A DNA stretch of 64,000 nt, taken from Chromobotia macracanthus (lineage: Eukaryota > Chordata > Actinopteri > Cypriniformes > Botiidae). The position numbers were made by a program, and so were the translations under genes. Below the pieces are notes generated by a model, which saw only the letters and a program-made list of their open reading frames with translations, was not told where the DNA came from and searched no databases. Shown in pieces: positions 36,155 to 46,649 of the stretch (within the stretch, counting starts at the first letter, position 1; the number at the start of each line of letters is the position of its first letter). The stretch is from NCBI GenBank assembly GCA_036877525.1, contig JAZGTH010000141.1:356001-420000 (forward strand). The letters run 5' to 3'.

Positions 36155-36275
36155 AAGTGTTCACTTGCTGCCCAATATTTCTCACTACTTGACAGGTGCT
36201 ATTGTAATGACATAATCAATGTTATTCACTTCATGTGTCAATGGTTTTAATGTTGTGACCGCTCAGTGTATATCA
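36155..36275 (-). mobile_element. Tc1/mariner-type transposon terminus
   Basis: On the minus strand it reads ACTGAGCGGTCACAACATTA, then AAACCATTGACACATGAAGT, then GAATAACATTGATTATGTCA, a terminus that recurs in fish genomes in mariner-like elements. Only one end was seen, with no transposase. Confidence 0.6.
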
Positions 36276-37104
36276 CCAGTGATATTGTTTGTACTGTAGT
36301 TTATGCCTCTAAAGTCCTTAATCATGTAGATTGTTGCTACATACTCTTAAATACTCTTAAAACAAGACTGTAATATTCCACTATAATCTATAAGACTGTT
36401 TTACTTAACATTCACTGGATGGGTGTTAAATCAGACATCTTAAACCAATTATATCCACATCACTTACATAATCCAAAAAAGTATCATTGATTAAAATAAA
36501 TTATAAATAATCCCTTTTGGGATAACCCCAATACAACTGGGAAAGCTACAGGCCATAGGATTGATCCTGGGTACCTGCTGACAACATCCTTAATGACTGA
36601 ACACTTAGCTCCATACAGGACCCTTTGACTGGCCATGTCCCAGACCCAGAGATAAATCTATTCTACACTTTGCAACATTTAAAAAAAATGTTTATGCTAG
36701 AAATTACCTCAAATTTTAGGTCATGTGATGCTGTTTATTGTTCAGATAGTTTAGTTTCTAAAATTAGTTAGAGACAAGTTAGAAATTTTGGGGTTAAAAT
36801 TTCTAACAAGTTTGTACAATAACAACTAATTGACAAATCCTTATCTGAGCTACTTTTTCATATGGAGATATTAATAACACTCAGACTTATGACATTAATT
36901 ATAAAAACACAGACATCTGTGGCTTTAAAAAGTGTGATTGTACAGCATGAGGCACATGGCACTTCTGAAGGTGACTTACTGCCATGAGCAAACATGGAGA
37001 ATAAAATGCCTTCTGTGGAAAACATCAATCACACACATCTCTCATCTGCCCTGATATCACACAACATCCAGAGCTACATGTCACACACACACGCACACAC
37101 GTAC
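36276..37104. other. Unassigned spacer
   Basis: No gene recognised. A short CA-rich tract lies at about 37082-37101. Confidence 0.35.
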
Positions 37105-37432
37105 GTCAGGGCCAAGGAACAAACCAAGCAAACAAACATATAATCCAAATTCAATCCAATAATCAGGGCAGGCAATAATGAGGTAAACAATTCAATAACA
37201 AAAACAGGTAATCCAAACAGAGTAATTAAAACCACTCAGACATGTCAGCAGGGCAAAAAAAGACTTTGTGAGGCATGGATATGGTTTAAATACAAGAGCT
37301 AATGAGCTACAGGTGTGACAGGAAGTAATCATTACCAGGAATGGGACATTATGGGAATTGTAGTCCAAATGCAAGCTAGTACTCTGAAGACCGTTCCCTC
37401 TGGTGGTGTGGAGGAGGTGGAGCAGGAACAAT
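37105..37432 (-). mobile_element. Diverged gypsy LTR (same superfamily as 27840-28260)
   Basis: On the minus strand the order of blocks matches the other two LTRs: CCACCAGAGGGAACGGTC, AGTACTAGCTTG, GGACTACAATTCCCATAATG, a TTTAAAC-type TATA region, CAAAGTCTTTTTTTGCCC and a TTGTTTACC/GCCTGCC block. The ends have decayed (TG...CA not certain) and no target duplication was found. Confidence 0.65.
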
Positions 37433-38590
37433 AATTATGCTTCTATCATGGGCCTCAAGGAGAATGACTGTGGGACAATGCCCAAAGTCAAGAATACCAA
37501 AGACTTGTATCTCTCCAGCTGCTGCATTGTCCCTTAAGGCCCTGACATTGGCCACCAAATCATGTTGCACTTCATCTTCTCTGATGGACATCTTCTCTGA
37601 TGGGCTCTGATGGATACATGGTCAGGCAGGGGCCTGTCTATATATCATGGCCCTACTACAGGCCTACCAGGCCAACCTGCTGAGGGACTTATATGGCAAG
37701 GAAGGTGTTTTACCTATGCCACTGTTAGAATAAAAGTGTTTAAGGACAGCACCAGGCTGATCAATGGGGAACAAGAGTCTGTGATTGTGATTTGATCTTT
37801 CATACGGGCCAGGTCCAAGTTAAATCTAACTAGTACAAAATGGTGTTTATCATTACAATAATTTTAAAAACATTTAAACAAGTGGATAATTTGCCAGGGG
37901 GATATACAAGGGTGCAATTTGCGGATTCATTTGCTCTGACCATCAAGCCAGATTACTGACATATGGTTCAACATAAATTCCTTGATTATTTCTTTACATA
38001 AAATCGACTGGTGTTTCCTCAGCTAGTGGTCTCAATATTGAGCCCCCCATTTCCCGCTTCCAGACTTAGTAGTCAATTGCTAACGTATAAATGCACAAAC
38101 TTTTCTCTGTACTCGATTGCCCAGCCTCAATTGTACACATGTATGATATTGTGACCATGGGTGATGGTCCTATATCGGCTCTATAAAGACTTCAATCTTG
38201 ATCGTCCGTAAAATCACCTTCTGTTATTGTTTATTCATTTGGGCTCTTGCCAAACTGTATTCAGGTCGTCCCTTAAAACACCTTCTTTTACAGTCACAAT
38301 ATATCAACATGCAGTAACAATTTACATAAATTTTACATAAAGGTTTCTCTTTTCTCCGAAATAATACACACTGCAATAATTCACTGCAATAATACGCCGT
38401 GAGTAATATGCACTGCCGTGATCAAAAATACAGTGTGATCAGTACTGTATATCCAGTCACTCCCCCACATTAATAATTATCAAATAATTACTGTTGCCAG
38501 CTGTGTAACAACAATAGATCAAAAATGCCATTGTTGTTGAAAATAAGTGAAAATAAATAAATCAATCTCGTCGTTAAGTTCCTAGGGGCC
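37433..38590. other. Unassigned spacer
   Basis: The 37376-37591 minus frame overlaps the LTR and carries no pol motif. The remainder is featureless. Confidence 0.3.
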
Positions 38591-38594
38591 TGCT

Positions 38595-39330
38595 GCTAAA
38601 CATGTCTGTTGTGTACAGGCAGCAACAGAACAAGAGTGTTGCTGCTTGATCCCTCCCTCTGCAAGCTGGGGGTCGAAGCAGCACTCACCCAAAGCCCTGG
38701 AAGAAGATGGATCTGAGGAACATCATTCTGTCTTAAAAGGCTTTGGGAATAAAGTCCTGACTTGTGGGTGCCCCCCTCTGGCAATGAGCTAGTCATATCT
38801 GATCCTTTGTGGAGCCCCCAGGAAAGCGATACATTAACCCCACTACCCTCTGCATTTAAGGGTATGTCTTGTTTCCTTCAAACCCAAGTTGTAGGGACCG
38901 TCATTTAAGGCTGAAGCCACAAAGGGTTCCTCCCTCCCAGGGAGGTCTGTAGAACATCTGGTTCAGTCTACTCTTACCGTGAACTTGTTTCAGGACACTG
39001 GATCCACTTGAGAAGTTTCCCAGGCCAGGCTCAAGAGGCTGGTCCCTCTGGTGGATTTCCTTGCAGCCTGGCAGGCCTTGCTCAATGTGTCAAAATGGGT
39101 GCACACTTACAGAGGGGCTACAAACTTCAGTTTAGGTCTCATCCCCCAAAGTTCAACAGCATGCTGCCCACAGTGATCAGCCCCAACCAGGTTCAAGTTA
39201 TTCAACTGGAAGTTTAATCTCTTCTGGTAAAGGAGGCATTAGAACCTTTTTCAGGTTCCACAGCCATTATATTGCTGAAGAAGGATGGGAGTCTACATGC
39301 TATTGTAAGGCAGCTGGTCTGGAGATAAGC
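38595..39330 (+). mobile_element. DIRS fragment: Gag-like C-terminus and start of RT
   Basis: Across several frames the segment shows a DIRS-like spacer (SFPGQAQEAGPSGGF, AGLAQCVKMGAHLQRGYKLQ) and the RT entry FRSHPPKFNSMLPTVISPNQ, followed by VIQLEV, then KEALEPF and LKKDGSLHAI near 39290. In fish DIRS the same order precedes the RT fingers. The recognisable sequence ends about 39330. Confidence 0.7.
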
Positions 39331-40440
39331 ACTGGGTTCGTTTGCAGAAACTTATCATAAAACAACAATACACTGTCGGATGTTTGTTTCCCAGGCTATT
39401 GTACCTTGCTTCCCCCATGTGGCACTAATACACTGCATTTCACCTCTGCCTTCCCCCCTTCCCTCTCATTCTCCCCCTCCAATTTAGGCTCAGATCAATA
39501 GAGCTCACTGAACATATATGTGCAACATACAATGTGTTTTTATTGAGTTTTCGTTTTCATGTTTGGTATTTTAAAGGTTTTTTATATTTTATTTTGGCAT
39601 TTTAAAGGTCATGGTGCGATGGTTAAAAAGGTCTAATTTCTATAATTATGGGAGTATATTAGAGGGTGAAAACGTAATAGAAAACTGTTATGGGTCTGTT
39701 ATTGGTGTGCCCCCTCAGGACATCTGGAGTACTGATTATCTCAGCAGGAGTCTTTCAGGCTATGAGAAACTGACCAACCAAAATTACCACAAAAATTATG
39801 ACTCTTTGTCTCACAAGGGTATTTAAGGTATATTGGCAAACAACCCAGGAAAGCATTCTGTACCCAGAACTTCCCACACTGCTGCTGTGTGTCTCATTTG
39901 CCAGGTATTATTTAGACTTTGTACCTCATTTTGTATTCTGTTGATCATGTATTGTTTTCTTGAATTCAAATTCATATTCTATCTTTTATAAGTGTCAGGA
40001 TACGATCATACTCGGGACTTGTAGTTGAAAGAAGCTAAGAGCACATCAACCAAGATCTCCAGGTTTCTGTCTCCAGGTCCACCTGTCTTCTGCAAGTTGC
40101 ATGATTGTGACTAAGATAACTGTTATTAGATCTGGGCAAGCATGGAGCGGCCAGATTTAATATTATTAGTTTACACGGCAACCTCTGACTAAGATCAAAA
40201 TTACCATTTTGTGATTCAAGATCCAGTGCGACCATGGGTCCTTAACTAAAAGTATGGGAATTTCCAAATAATCAAACCTAAATTATGATCAACAGACAAT
40301 TTGGAATCATTAGTTTAAAAAATCATATAAAATTGGAGTCAGATTAGATTTAACCACAGAGTCAATCAAAATTGTTAAAATTAAAGAACTTTTGCAGAAG
40401 CGCCAAGGAAAGACAGAACACGTGAGATACCTTCATCCAC
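39331..40440. other. Unidentified segment between two DIRS RT fragments
   Basis: About 1.1 kb without pol motifs. It has a pyrimidine-rich stretch (39440-39485), a GGGTATTTAAGG TATA-like site near 39819 and a T-rich stretch ending near 39990, an arrangement that would fit a decayed LTR. Neither ends nor a target duplication could be found, so it is left unassigned. Confidence 0.3.
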
Positions 40441-40735
40441 GCCATTGGATTCTGTCATTGGGCCAGTGGGTGGTCTTTACACTATTATAGATCTGCAACA
40501 CTTGAATCAGTCTCTGAGGAGAATCAGGTTGAAGATGCTGACATCTTGTCATGAAAGACTTGAAGGTTGCTTACTTACGTATCTTTATCCTTCTTCAGAA
40601 CAGGAAGTTCCTGAAATATGCCTTTAGGGGCAAGGTGTATCAATACCAGGTTCTTCTGTTCTGCCTAGCACTTTCTCCCCATGCCTATATCAAGTGAATT
40701 GATCCTACTTTGAAGCCTCTGAGGCCCTGCAGGTT
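40441..40735 (+). mobile_element. DIRS reverse-transcriptase fragment
   Basis: The frame from 40445 reads GGLYTIIDLQHLNQSLRRIR then LKMLT, matching the DIRS RT fingers (PILDLRxLNxSL). It continues in shifted frames with FLKYAFRGKVYQYQVLLF, then CLALSPHAYIK just ahead of the palm. The catalytic motif itself is not reached. Its start overlaps in content with the end of the 38595-39330 fragment. Confidence 0.75.
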
Positions 40736-40739
40736 TAAC

Positions 40740-40830
40740 ACAAAAACTACAGCTAATTTAAAATGCAGCAGCCAGAGTTCTTATGAGAAAGAACAAGCAT
40801 GACCATATTAGCCCCTCATTTTCCTATGAC
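40740..40830 (+). mobile_element. Small LINE (L2-like) ORF2 fragment
   Basis: AATTTAAAATGCAGCAGCCA, then GAGTTCTTATGAGAAAGAAC and CATGACCATATTAGCCC, encode the QNAAARVL(M)RKNKHDHISP stretch typical of the end of L2-type ORF2 with minor changes. Confidence 0.55.
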
Positions 40831-41425
40831 CCATAATTGGCTGACACAGGTGATGTGTTGATCAGCAAAAAGAGTGATAACAGGGTTTATGAGAGTGCAG
40901 TGCCATAAAATGAATTTGCTATAATAATGGACAGGCCAGACTGATAAAGTTCTTATATTGTTATTATTATAGGCAGACAAACATGAAGATGGGCAGTTGA
41001 GTGAATGGGAGCGTTAGACATGTGGGTAATGTATTAAGTCATTGAGCTAGTAATTAAAGAATGATGAATGTGGGCCATGATGAAGGCTGGCACAGCTCTT
41101 ACTGGCCAGTGATAAACCTTTACTGGAATACTTCTCTGAGTGCTTGTCAAACGCAAGGCTGCGTCCTAAGGAGGCAGCATCCTTCCTAGACCAGCCCTTC
41201 TAAGGCGTCTAGGCTAGAGTCCTCCTCAGCATTAAATGTCAGTCATTAAAATGAGAAAATGTGCATTGGCAATCTCATAGTGGTTTCTGCTACTGTCTTC
41301 ACTGCGCATTATAAAATGGGTCGTTTAGAATTTTGCAAGTTTAGCAAGTTAATTTACAACCAAATAAAAAAGAAAGCATAAAAGCCTTCATCTCTGAAAA
41401 CATTTTTAATCTTATATTTCTGTCA
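40831..41425. other. Unassigned spacer
   Basis: No gene recognised. Confidence 0.3.
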
Positions 41426-41429
41426 GGTC

Positions 41430-43190
41430 CGCGGTGTGATCCTGATGGGCGGTGGGAGCGAACCGTCCCCTTGCCACCATAACTCATTCTTCCCCCTCTG
41501 TTAATCTGGTCGTCTCAGGCAATCACTGTGAGGCGATTGTGCTGTTTCTTATTGAATCCCCTAATGCACCAGTTATTTTGGGTCTACCTTGGTTGCAGCA
41601 GCACAATCCTCACGTTGATTGGGTGAGACAATCCATTGTGGCTTGGAGTCCATCCTGTCTTGCATCATGTCTGGGTGTTGCCTCTTCTCCTGCCTCTGTG
41701 TCTATTTCCCCTGTTCTGCAGGTCGAGGCAGCTGATCTCACTGGGGAGTATCGTGATTTGCAGTTGGTCTTCAGCAAGTCCCGGGCAACACCACTCCCAC
41801 CTCACCGGCACTATGACTGCGCCATTGACCTTCTCCCAGGCACTTCTCTGCCCCGGGGTCGACTTTATTCACTGTCAGGTCCTGAACGTGAGGCAATGGA
41901 CAAATACATCAGTGAGTCCCTCAAGACCGGCCTCATCCGTCCCTCCTCATCCCCAGCTGGTGAAGGGTTCTTTTTCGTCCAGAAGAAGGACGGCTCCCTG
42001 CGTCCTTGTATTGATTATCAGGGCTTGAACGACATCACTGTAAGACAGCGTTTAATACTCCCACGAGACAATCAACCAATCAACTCCACGCCAGCTCTAC
42101 TCTACACCAATCAACTCTACGTCAAGGTGGAGAAGTGTGAGTTCCACGTCGAGTTGGTAGCATTCCTTGGCCACATCATCTCTGCCAGAGGAGTTAGTCC
42201 CGACCCTGCCATGGTAAGGAACCGGCCATCGCAGAATGACTTATGGGGTTCCTGACTCCCGTAAGGCGCTACAGCGGTTTCTGGGATTCGCCAATTTTTA
42301 CCGGCGATTCATTTGTAATTTCAGTGCTGTAGCTGCTCCCCTCATGGCTCTCACCTCCACTAAATGGTCGTTTGGGTGGAATTCACAGGCTCAGGAGGCC
42401 TTTGATGAATTAAAGTTTATCTCCCATTTCTGGCAAGATTTCTGTCAACAGATCGGGGCCACATCGAGTCTGTCGTCTGGTTTTCATCCCCAGACCAATG
42501 GGGAATGTGAGCGTGCCAACCAGGACCTTGAGAAGGTCCTCTGCTGCCTGATGTCGCAAAATCCAAGTTCCTGGAGCCACCAGCTCTTGAGGGCGAAATA
42601 TGCTCACAACTCCCTTCCGGTCGCTTCCACGGGTATGTCTCCTTTTGTCAACCCTTGCCTTCATCAGGCACTGTAAACACACCTGGCAGAGGGTTGGGGG
42701 ATCTTGGCCCGGACTGCTAGATGCACTAAGGCAGCCGCCGACTGTCACCGCACCACTCAGCCTGTGTACATCTGCAGTCAGTGCGTATGGCTTTCCACCA
42801 AGGACCTGCGGCCTCTGCGGGTGCCTTCCCACAAGCTGGCTCCCAAGTTTATTGGGCCGTACTGGATCATCAAGGTGTTGAGCCCAGTGACGGTCAGGTT
42901 CCGTCTACCCCCTTCCCTTGGTCAGGTTCATCCTGTCTTCCATGTGTCCAGGATCAAGCCTGTGCAGTCTTCTCCTCTCCACCCCCCTGCCTCTACCCCC
43001 ACCCCCCCTGCGTCTACTGGATGGCTCGCCGGTTTACACCGTAAGGTGAATTTTAGACGCTCGCCGCCAGGGTAGAGGTTTCCAGTATTTAGTGGACTGG
43101 GAGGGTTATGGCCCAGAAGAGCGGAGTTGGGTGCCATCCCGGGACATCCTGGACCACTCCCTGATCGAGGACTTCTGCCGTCAACAAGGT
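41430..43190 (+). mobile_element. Internally deleted Ty3/gypsy chromovirus pol
   Basis: Frame 41452-42255 starts in the end of the protease (VILGLPWLQQHNPHVDW). It continues with the RT entry (YDCAIDLLPGTSLPRGRLYS) and the fingers (GFFFVQKKDGSLRPCIDYQG LN). At about 42045 it jumps past the palm to VKVEKCEFHVELVAFLGHII. The YxDD block is missing. Frame 42236-42676 carries ALQRFLGFANFYRRFICNFS and then, at about 42417, jumps from the start of RNase H into the integrase (FHPQTNGECERANQDLE). RNase H and most of the integrase core are gone. The integrase C-terminal domain follows (LAPKFIGPYWIIKVL, HPVFHVSRIKP), then, after a frameshift, a chromodomain (FQYLVDWEGYGPEERSW to about 43180). Two internal deletions and at least two frameshifts make it non-functional. 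The chromodomain identifies the chromovirus lineage. Confidence 0.9.
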
Positions 43191-43739
43191 AGGCCCTCTC
43201 CTGGGACGCCCGGTGTCTTTGTTTTGGTCTGGGTGTCTGTGTTATTGTTTTTTGTCGGAGCACGCGACATTGTTGACAGCTCGTCACATGTTCCAGACCT
43301 ACCAATTTGTTTATTATTTAATATAAAACACAAGCTATAATAGGACTACTATAGTTGCAACTACAAGTCACAACTATAAAAAATACAAATATTCCAAGTA
43401 ACTAAAAGATTTGTTTAAGAACCAGACCCAAAAGCAATCACAGTTACCATTCACCATAAAAATTCAAAAACTGCCACAAGAAGAAGCTCTATGTAAGCTG
43501 AGATTGTGAAATGGCATTGTGTGTGTCATGACCGAAAATATATTTTTAAATGCGTCTTGTCTGAATTAAATGCATCTTTTCTGACAAGGCAAGCAACTTG
43601 TCAAAGGGGTACACTGTGCAATAAAATGTGACACTGGGGGGTTATAATCAAGCATCAATATGTGGGTTAGGAGTAAGAATGTGTTGACCAGGTGCACCAT
43701 AATTCCCAAAACTCTACACAGTGATATTTAATATTTAAG
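43191..43739. other. Spacer after the chromodomain
   Basis: No LTR directly follows the chromodomain, as would be expected in an intact element. No other gene recognised. Confidence 0.35.
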
Positions 43740-43923
43740 ATGCAAATCTCGCTGCTGAAGTGGACACACGAGGTCCCGCCGCTGGAGTGGACACAGGAGA
43801 CACAGGAGGGGTTCTGTTGGCAGGACAACTGCAACGGCGACCCACCACCGAACATCAACTGTCGACCCATTAAAAAGCTGTCTGCTGGGTTCAAGTTTGG
43901 CTGGTTCGTTCTGTCAGGGACAC

Positions 43924-43936
43924 AGAGGAGGGAAGA
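43924..43936 (+). promoter_or_regulatory. Polypurine tract next to LTR
   Basis: AGAGGAGGGAAGA directly precedes the LTR's TG. This is the position and composition of a plus-strand priming polypurine tract, so the LTR that follows is probably a 3' LTR. The ~180 bp upstream may be the residual internal end of its element. Confidence 0.6.
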
Positions 43937-44252
43937 TGTTACGGAGGAGGTCCCTGCTCTACCTCCTCTGCACCACCAGAGGGAACCATCTTCAGAGTAC
44001 TAGTTACCAGTAGTAACTACTAGTTGCTCCTTAGCCACAGTATATAAACCCCAGCTTCACATGCACTCTCTGCAAAGTCTTGTTTGCCCCGGCTACAATT
44101 CTGAGCGTTTATTACTGTGTTTGGATTATTTGTGTTTGACCTTGGATTGTTTATACCTTTGTGCCTGTTTGCTGCCTGCCTCGACCCTGCCTGTTTGACT
44201 AAGCTAAATAAATGTTGCAAATGGATTCTCGTGTGACTAGCCCATCATTACA
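43937..44252 (+). mobile_element. Gypsy LTR, probably a 3' LTR
   Basis: Begins TGTTACGGAGG and ends CATCATTACA (TG...CA). It holds a TATA box (TATATAAACC, 44041-44050), the conserved CAAAGTCTTGTTTGCCC block and AATAAA (44207-44212). It shares block order with 27840-28260 and 37105-37432. The flanks are GAAGA and GAAGG, only four of five bases matching, so a solo insertion is not proven. The purine tract on the left argues for a retained internal end. Confidence 0.8.
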
Positions 44253-44264
44253 GAAGGACCCAAC

Positions 44265-44480
44265 CACAGAACAGGTTGACCAAAAACATTAACTTTATTA
44301 AACAAAACACCCTCAAGGGGGAAAAACAGAAACCATAACCAAAAACATGACAACAGGCACAACAGACAGCAAACACAAGGGCATTAAATATGACAAGAAA
44401 CAAGGCAGGTAACAAGAGCAGACAGGTGGGAGTAATGAACCAATGATGAGAGAATAACAAGGAAACAAGACTGGAGGCAG
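44265..44480 (-). mobile_element. Partial LTR-like sequence
   Basis: AACTTTATTAAACAAAACAC followed by CCTCAAGGGGGAAAAACAGA parallels the 3' part of the LTR at 49423-50066 (AATAAAACAGCAACCCACGA GGGGG). The rest is a loose match and the ends are undefined. Confidence 0.45.
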
Positions 44481-45190
44481 GGTTTTTTACATACACAGTT
44501 GCAATAGTTACAAACAGTGTTGCACTAGTGGTCTTGTGGGGCAGTGAACTGCTCATAAGGGAAATGGTCTTGGAGAAAGAGTTGCTCTTTTGTCCCAATT
44601 TGCATATGTCATAAATGGTATGCAACATTAAGATTAATATGTCAGTGCATTAAAAATGGTAGACCAAGGGTCCATCTTCAGTGGGTTTTTGAAGGCTGTA
44701 TCCATACATGCTAATATTGCCCACAACCAGTTACTGCTCTTCTCAGAATATATTTCCCAAAATCAGTTAAGTACACTTTTGCACTATTTTGGTGTGGACC
44801 AATAATACTGCAGTTTAACAAAAGTGGGTCTTGTTTGTTGAAGACAAGCTTTCTGTCAGATTAAGCATTAGTTGCATCTTTACAAATGAATACAAATACT
44901 TAACAGTTCGGATCAGGGTAGGCCTCATGTATGAAAGTTCATGTGAGTCATAAATTCTGTTGCTTTGTGAGTTTTGTTGCTTTGTTTGATGCCCTTGGAG
45001 GTGACCTTCTTTGGCCCTAGCGCATGTACTTCCTCCCCAACCTTGACACATACACATGCTTACTCGATTTGACCTGTGCCGGGGGTAGACCTCTTACTTT
45101 TGTTTAACATATATTCATATGTGGGGTAAACAGGCTGGGAAAGCTCACCACGATCACCTCCCCTTATAGATCAGAGGACGCAGACGAGCT
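44481..45190. other. Unassigned spacer
   Basis: No gene or repeat recognised; the 44815-45057 minus frame has no motif. Confidence 0.3.
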
Positions 45191-45194
45191 TCAA

Positions 45195-45625
45195 TTGACT
45201 CGGCAGATCATGCCCCCCCTTCAGCAGGGGAGCAAGAAAGCCTCCTGCAAACCCCGTGAGACGAGCCTCCACCCAGCCTCAGCAGCAGCGGGGTCAGATC
45301 TGTGGGGTACAGGCTTACCCAGGCAGACAAGTACCCTTACCCTTCTGCAAGAAGCCCTCGCAATGTGCACACTCAGAATTTGTGTCCTCAGGTGTCAGAA
45401 ACCTCTGACATACGCTTCCTGATGTCCTTTGCAGCTGGGTCTATTGGTGCTTCAACATGGCGTTTCAAGAACAACTGACAAAGGGCTGCTGAAGACAAAA
45501 AAGCTAATGACACGCTCTACATGCACCCTTATTTACTAGCAGGTGTGCCTGATGTGCATCAATTAGATCCCCATAGTGTCAAACCAGACGCAATGAGTTC
45601 CCACCAGAAGAGAACTAAAAAAGTT
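45195..45625 (+). mobile_element. DIRS-type fragment with inverted terminus
   Basis: At 45567-45600, CCCCATAGTGTCAAACCAGA then CGCAATGAGTTCCC is the inverse of the stretch following the palindromes at 11155 and 11426, so a DIRS terminus lies here. The Gag-like or Pro-rich frame at 45195-45422 may belong to it, but this is uncertain. The palindromic tip itself is eroded. Confidence 0.5.
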
Positions 45626-46645
45626 ACAAAAACATAAAATATTTACTTCAACAGTTTAGACATTCATGAAAAATACTCTTGTCCTTGGAACAGTTCTACC
45701 CTAAATATATACCTTCAGAATGTAATTGACCTTTGCTTGAATGTATGCTACTGTGGTTTTACCAACTGTTTACCAACAGCTATAGCAAAAATATGATGTT
45801 GCTGGAATTTTAGTTTGGAGGATATCATTCACAGACATTCCAATTGGTTTTCCAAACAGGTGTTACACTAACTAACATACACAACCATTGTTAGTAAAAG
45901 TACATGTGGAATTGGACTAAAAATAGTTACTGATAAACCTCTCCTGTGGGACAAGTAGGCCCAGTTTCCCCTATATTGCTATTTAGTTATGAGTTTAGGA
46001 GTTAAGGAACCATTATCAAAAATAAAAGATAAATGCATGGTGACACAGAAAGGTGTTCTGTTATAAATCTTCATTATTTGTATTAACTCTGTGTAAATTT
46101 CAGACTGTGGCTATAGGTGGGGTGGAGGGTCCTATCAGGACCTACATTTAATTATTACCCCATTTAATTATTACCTCTTAAAAATGTAATAAAACCCATG
46201 CTGTGTATTGTAAATAATATAATGATACATACTTAATAATTGTACAGATACAAATACTTGTTTAAGTAGTAAAACAATACAAACACAAATAGGGCAAAAA
46301 AGTGTTTTAAAGGGTTTAGAAACATTCTGAGTCTCCCTGGGCTCCCAGTCTTTCCATGGGTCTGCTGTGTTTGCCATTATTGTTACTTAGCTTGTTTGGT
46401 AGCTTGTCTAATACCATAGCTTGTTGCATAGTAAGTCACCCACTAAAGCGATAAGCTTATATGTGTGAACTGATATTAGGCTAATATTATTCCACTACCA
46501 TTGTGTTGGGTTATGATGTTAAGTGGCAAATCAATGGGCTTGCTGCAGTTGAATATCTAGATGTCCTCTGTCCCAGATGAAACCTAAAATACTATTTGAA
46601 GGATTCAAGATAATTTAATAATTATAATATGACTCTGTGACCACC
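45626..46645. other. Unassigned spacer
   Basis: No gene or repeat recognised. Confidence 0.3.
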
Positions 46646-46649
46646 TTTG

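Noticed and set aside
42410..42832. 140-codon minus-strand frame
   Set aside because: Antisense shadow of the chromovirus integrase C-terminal region.
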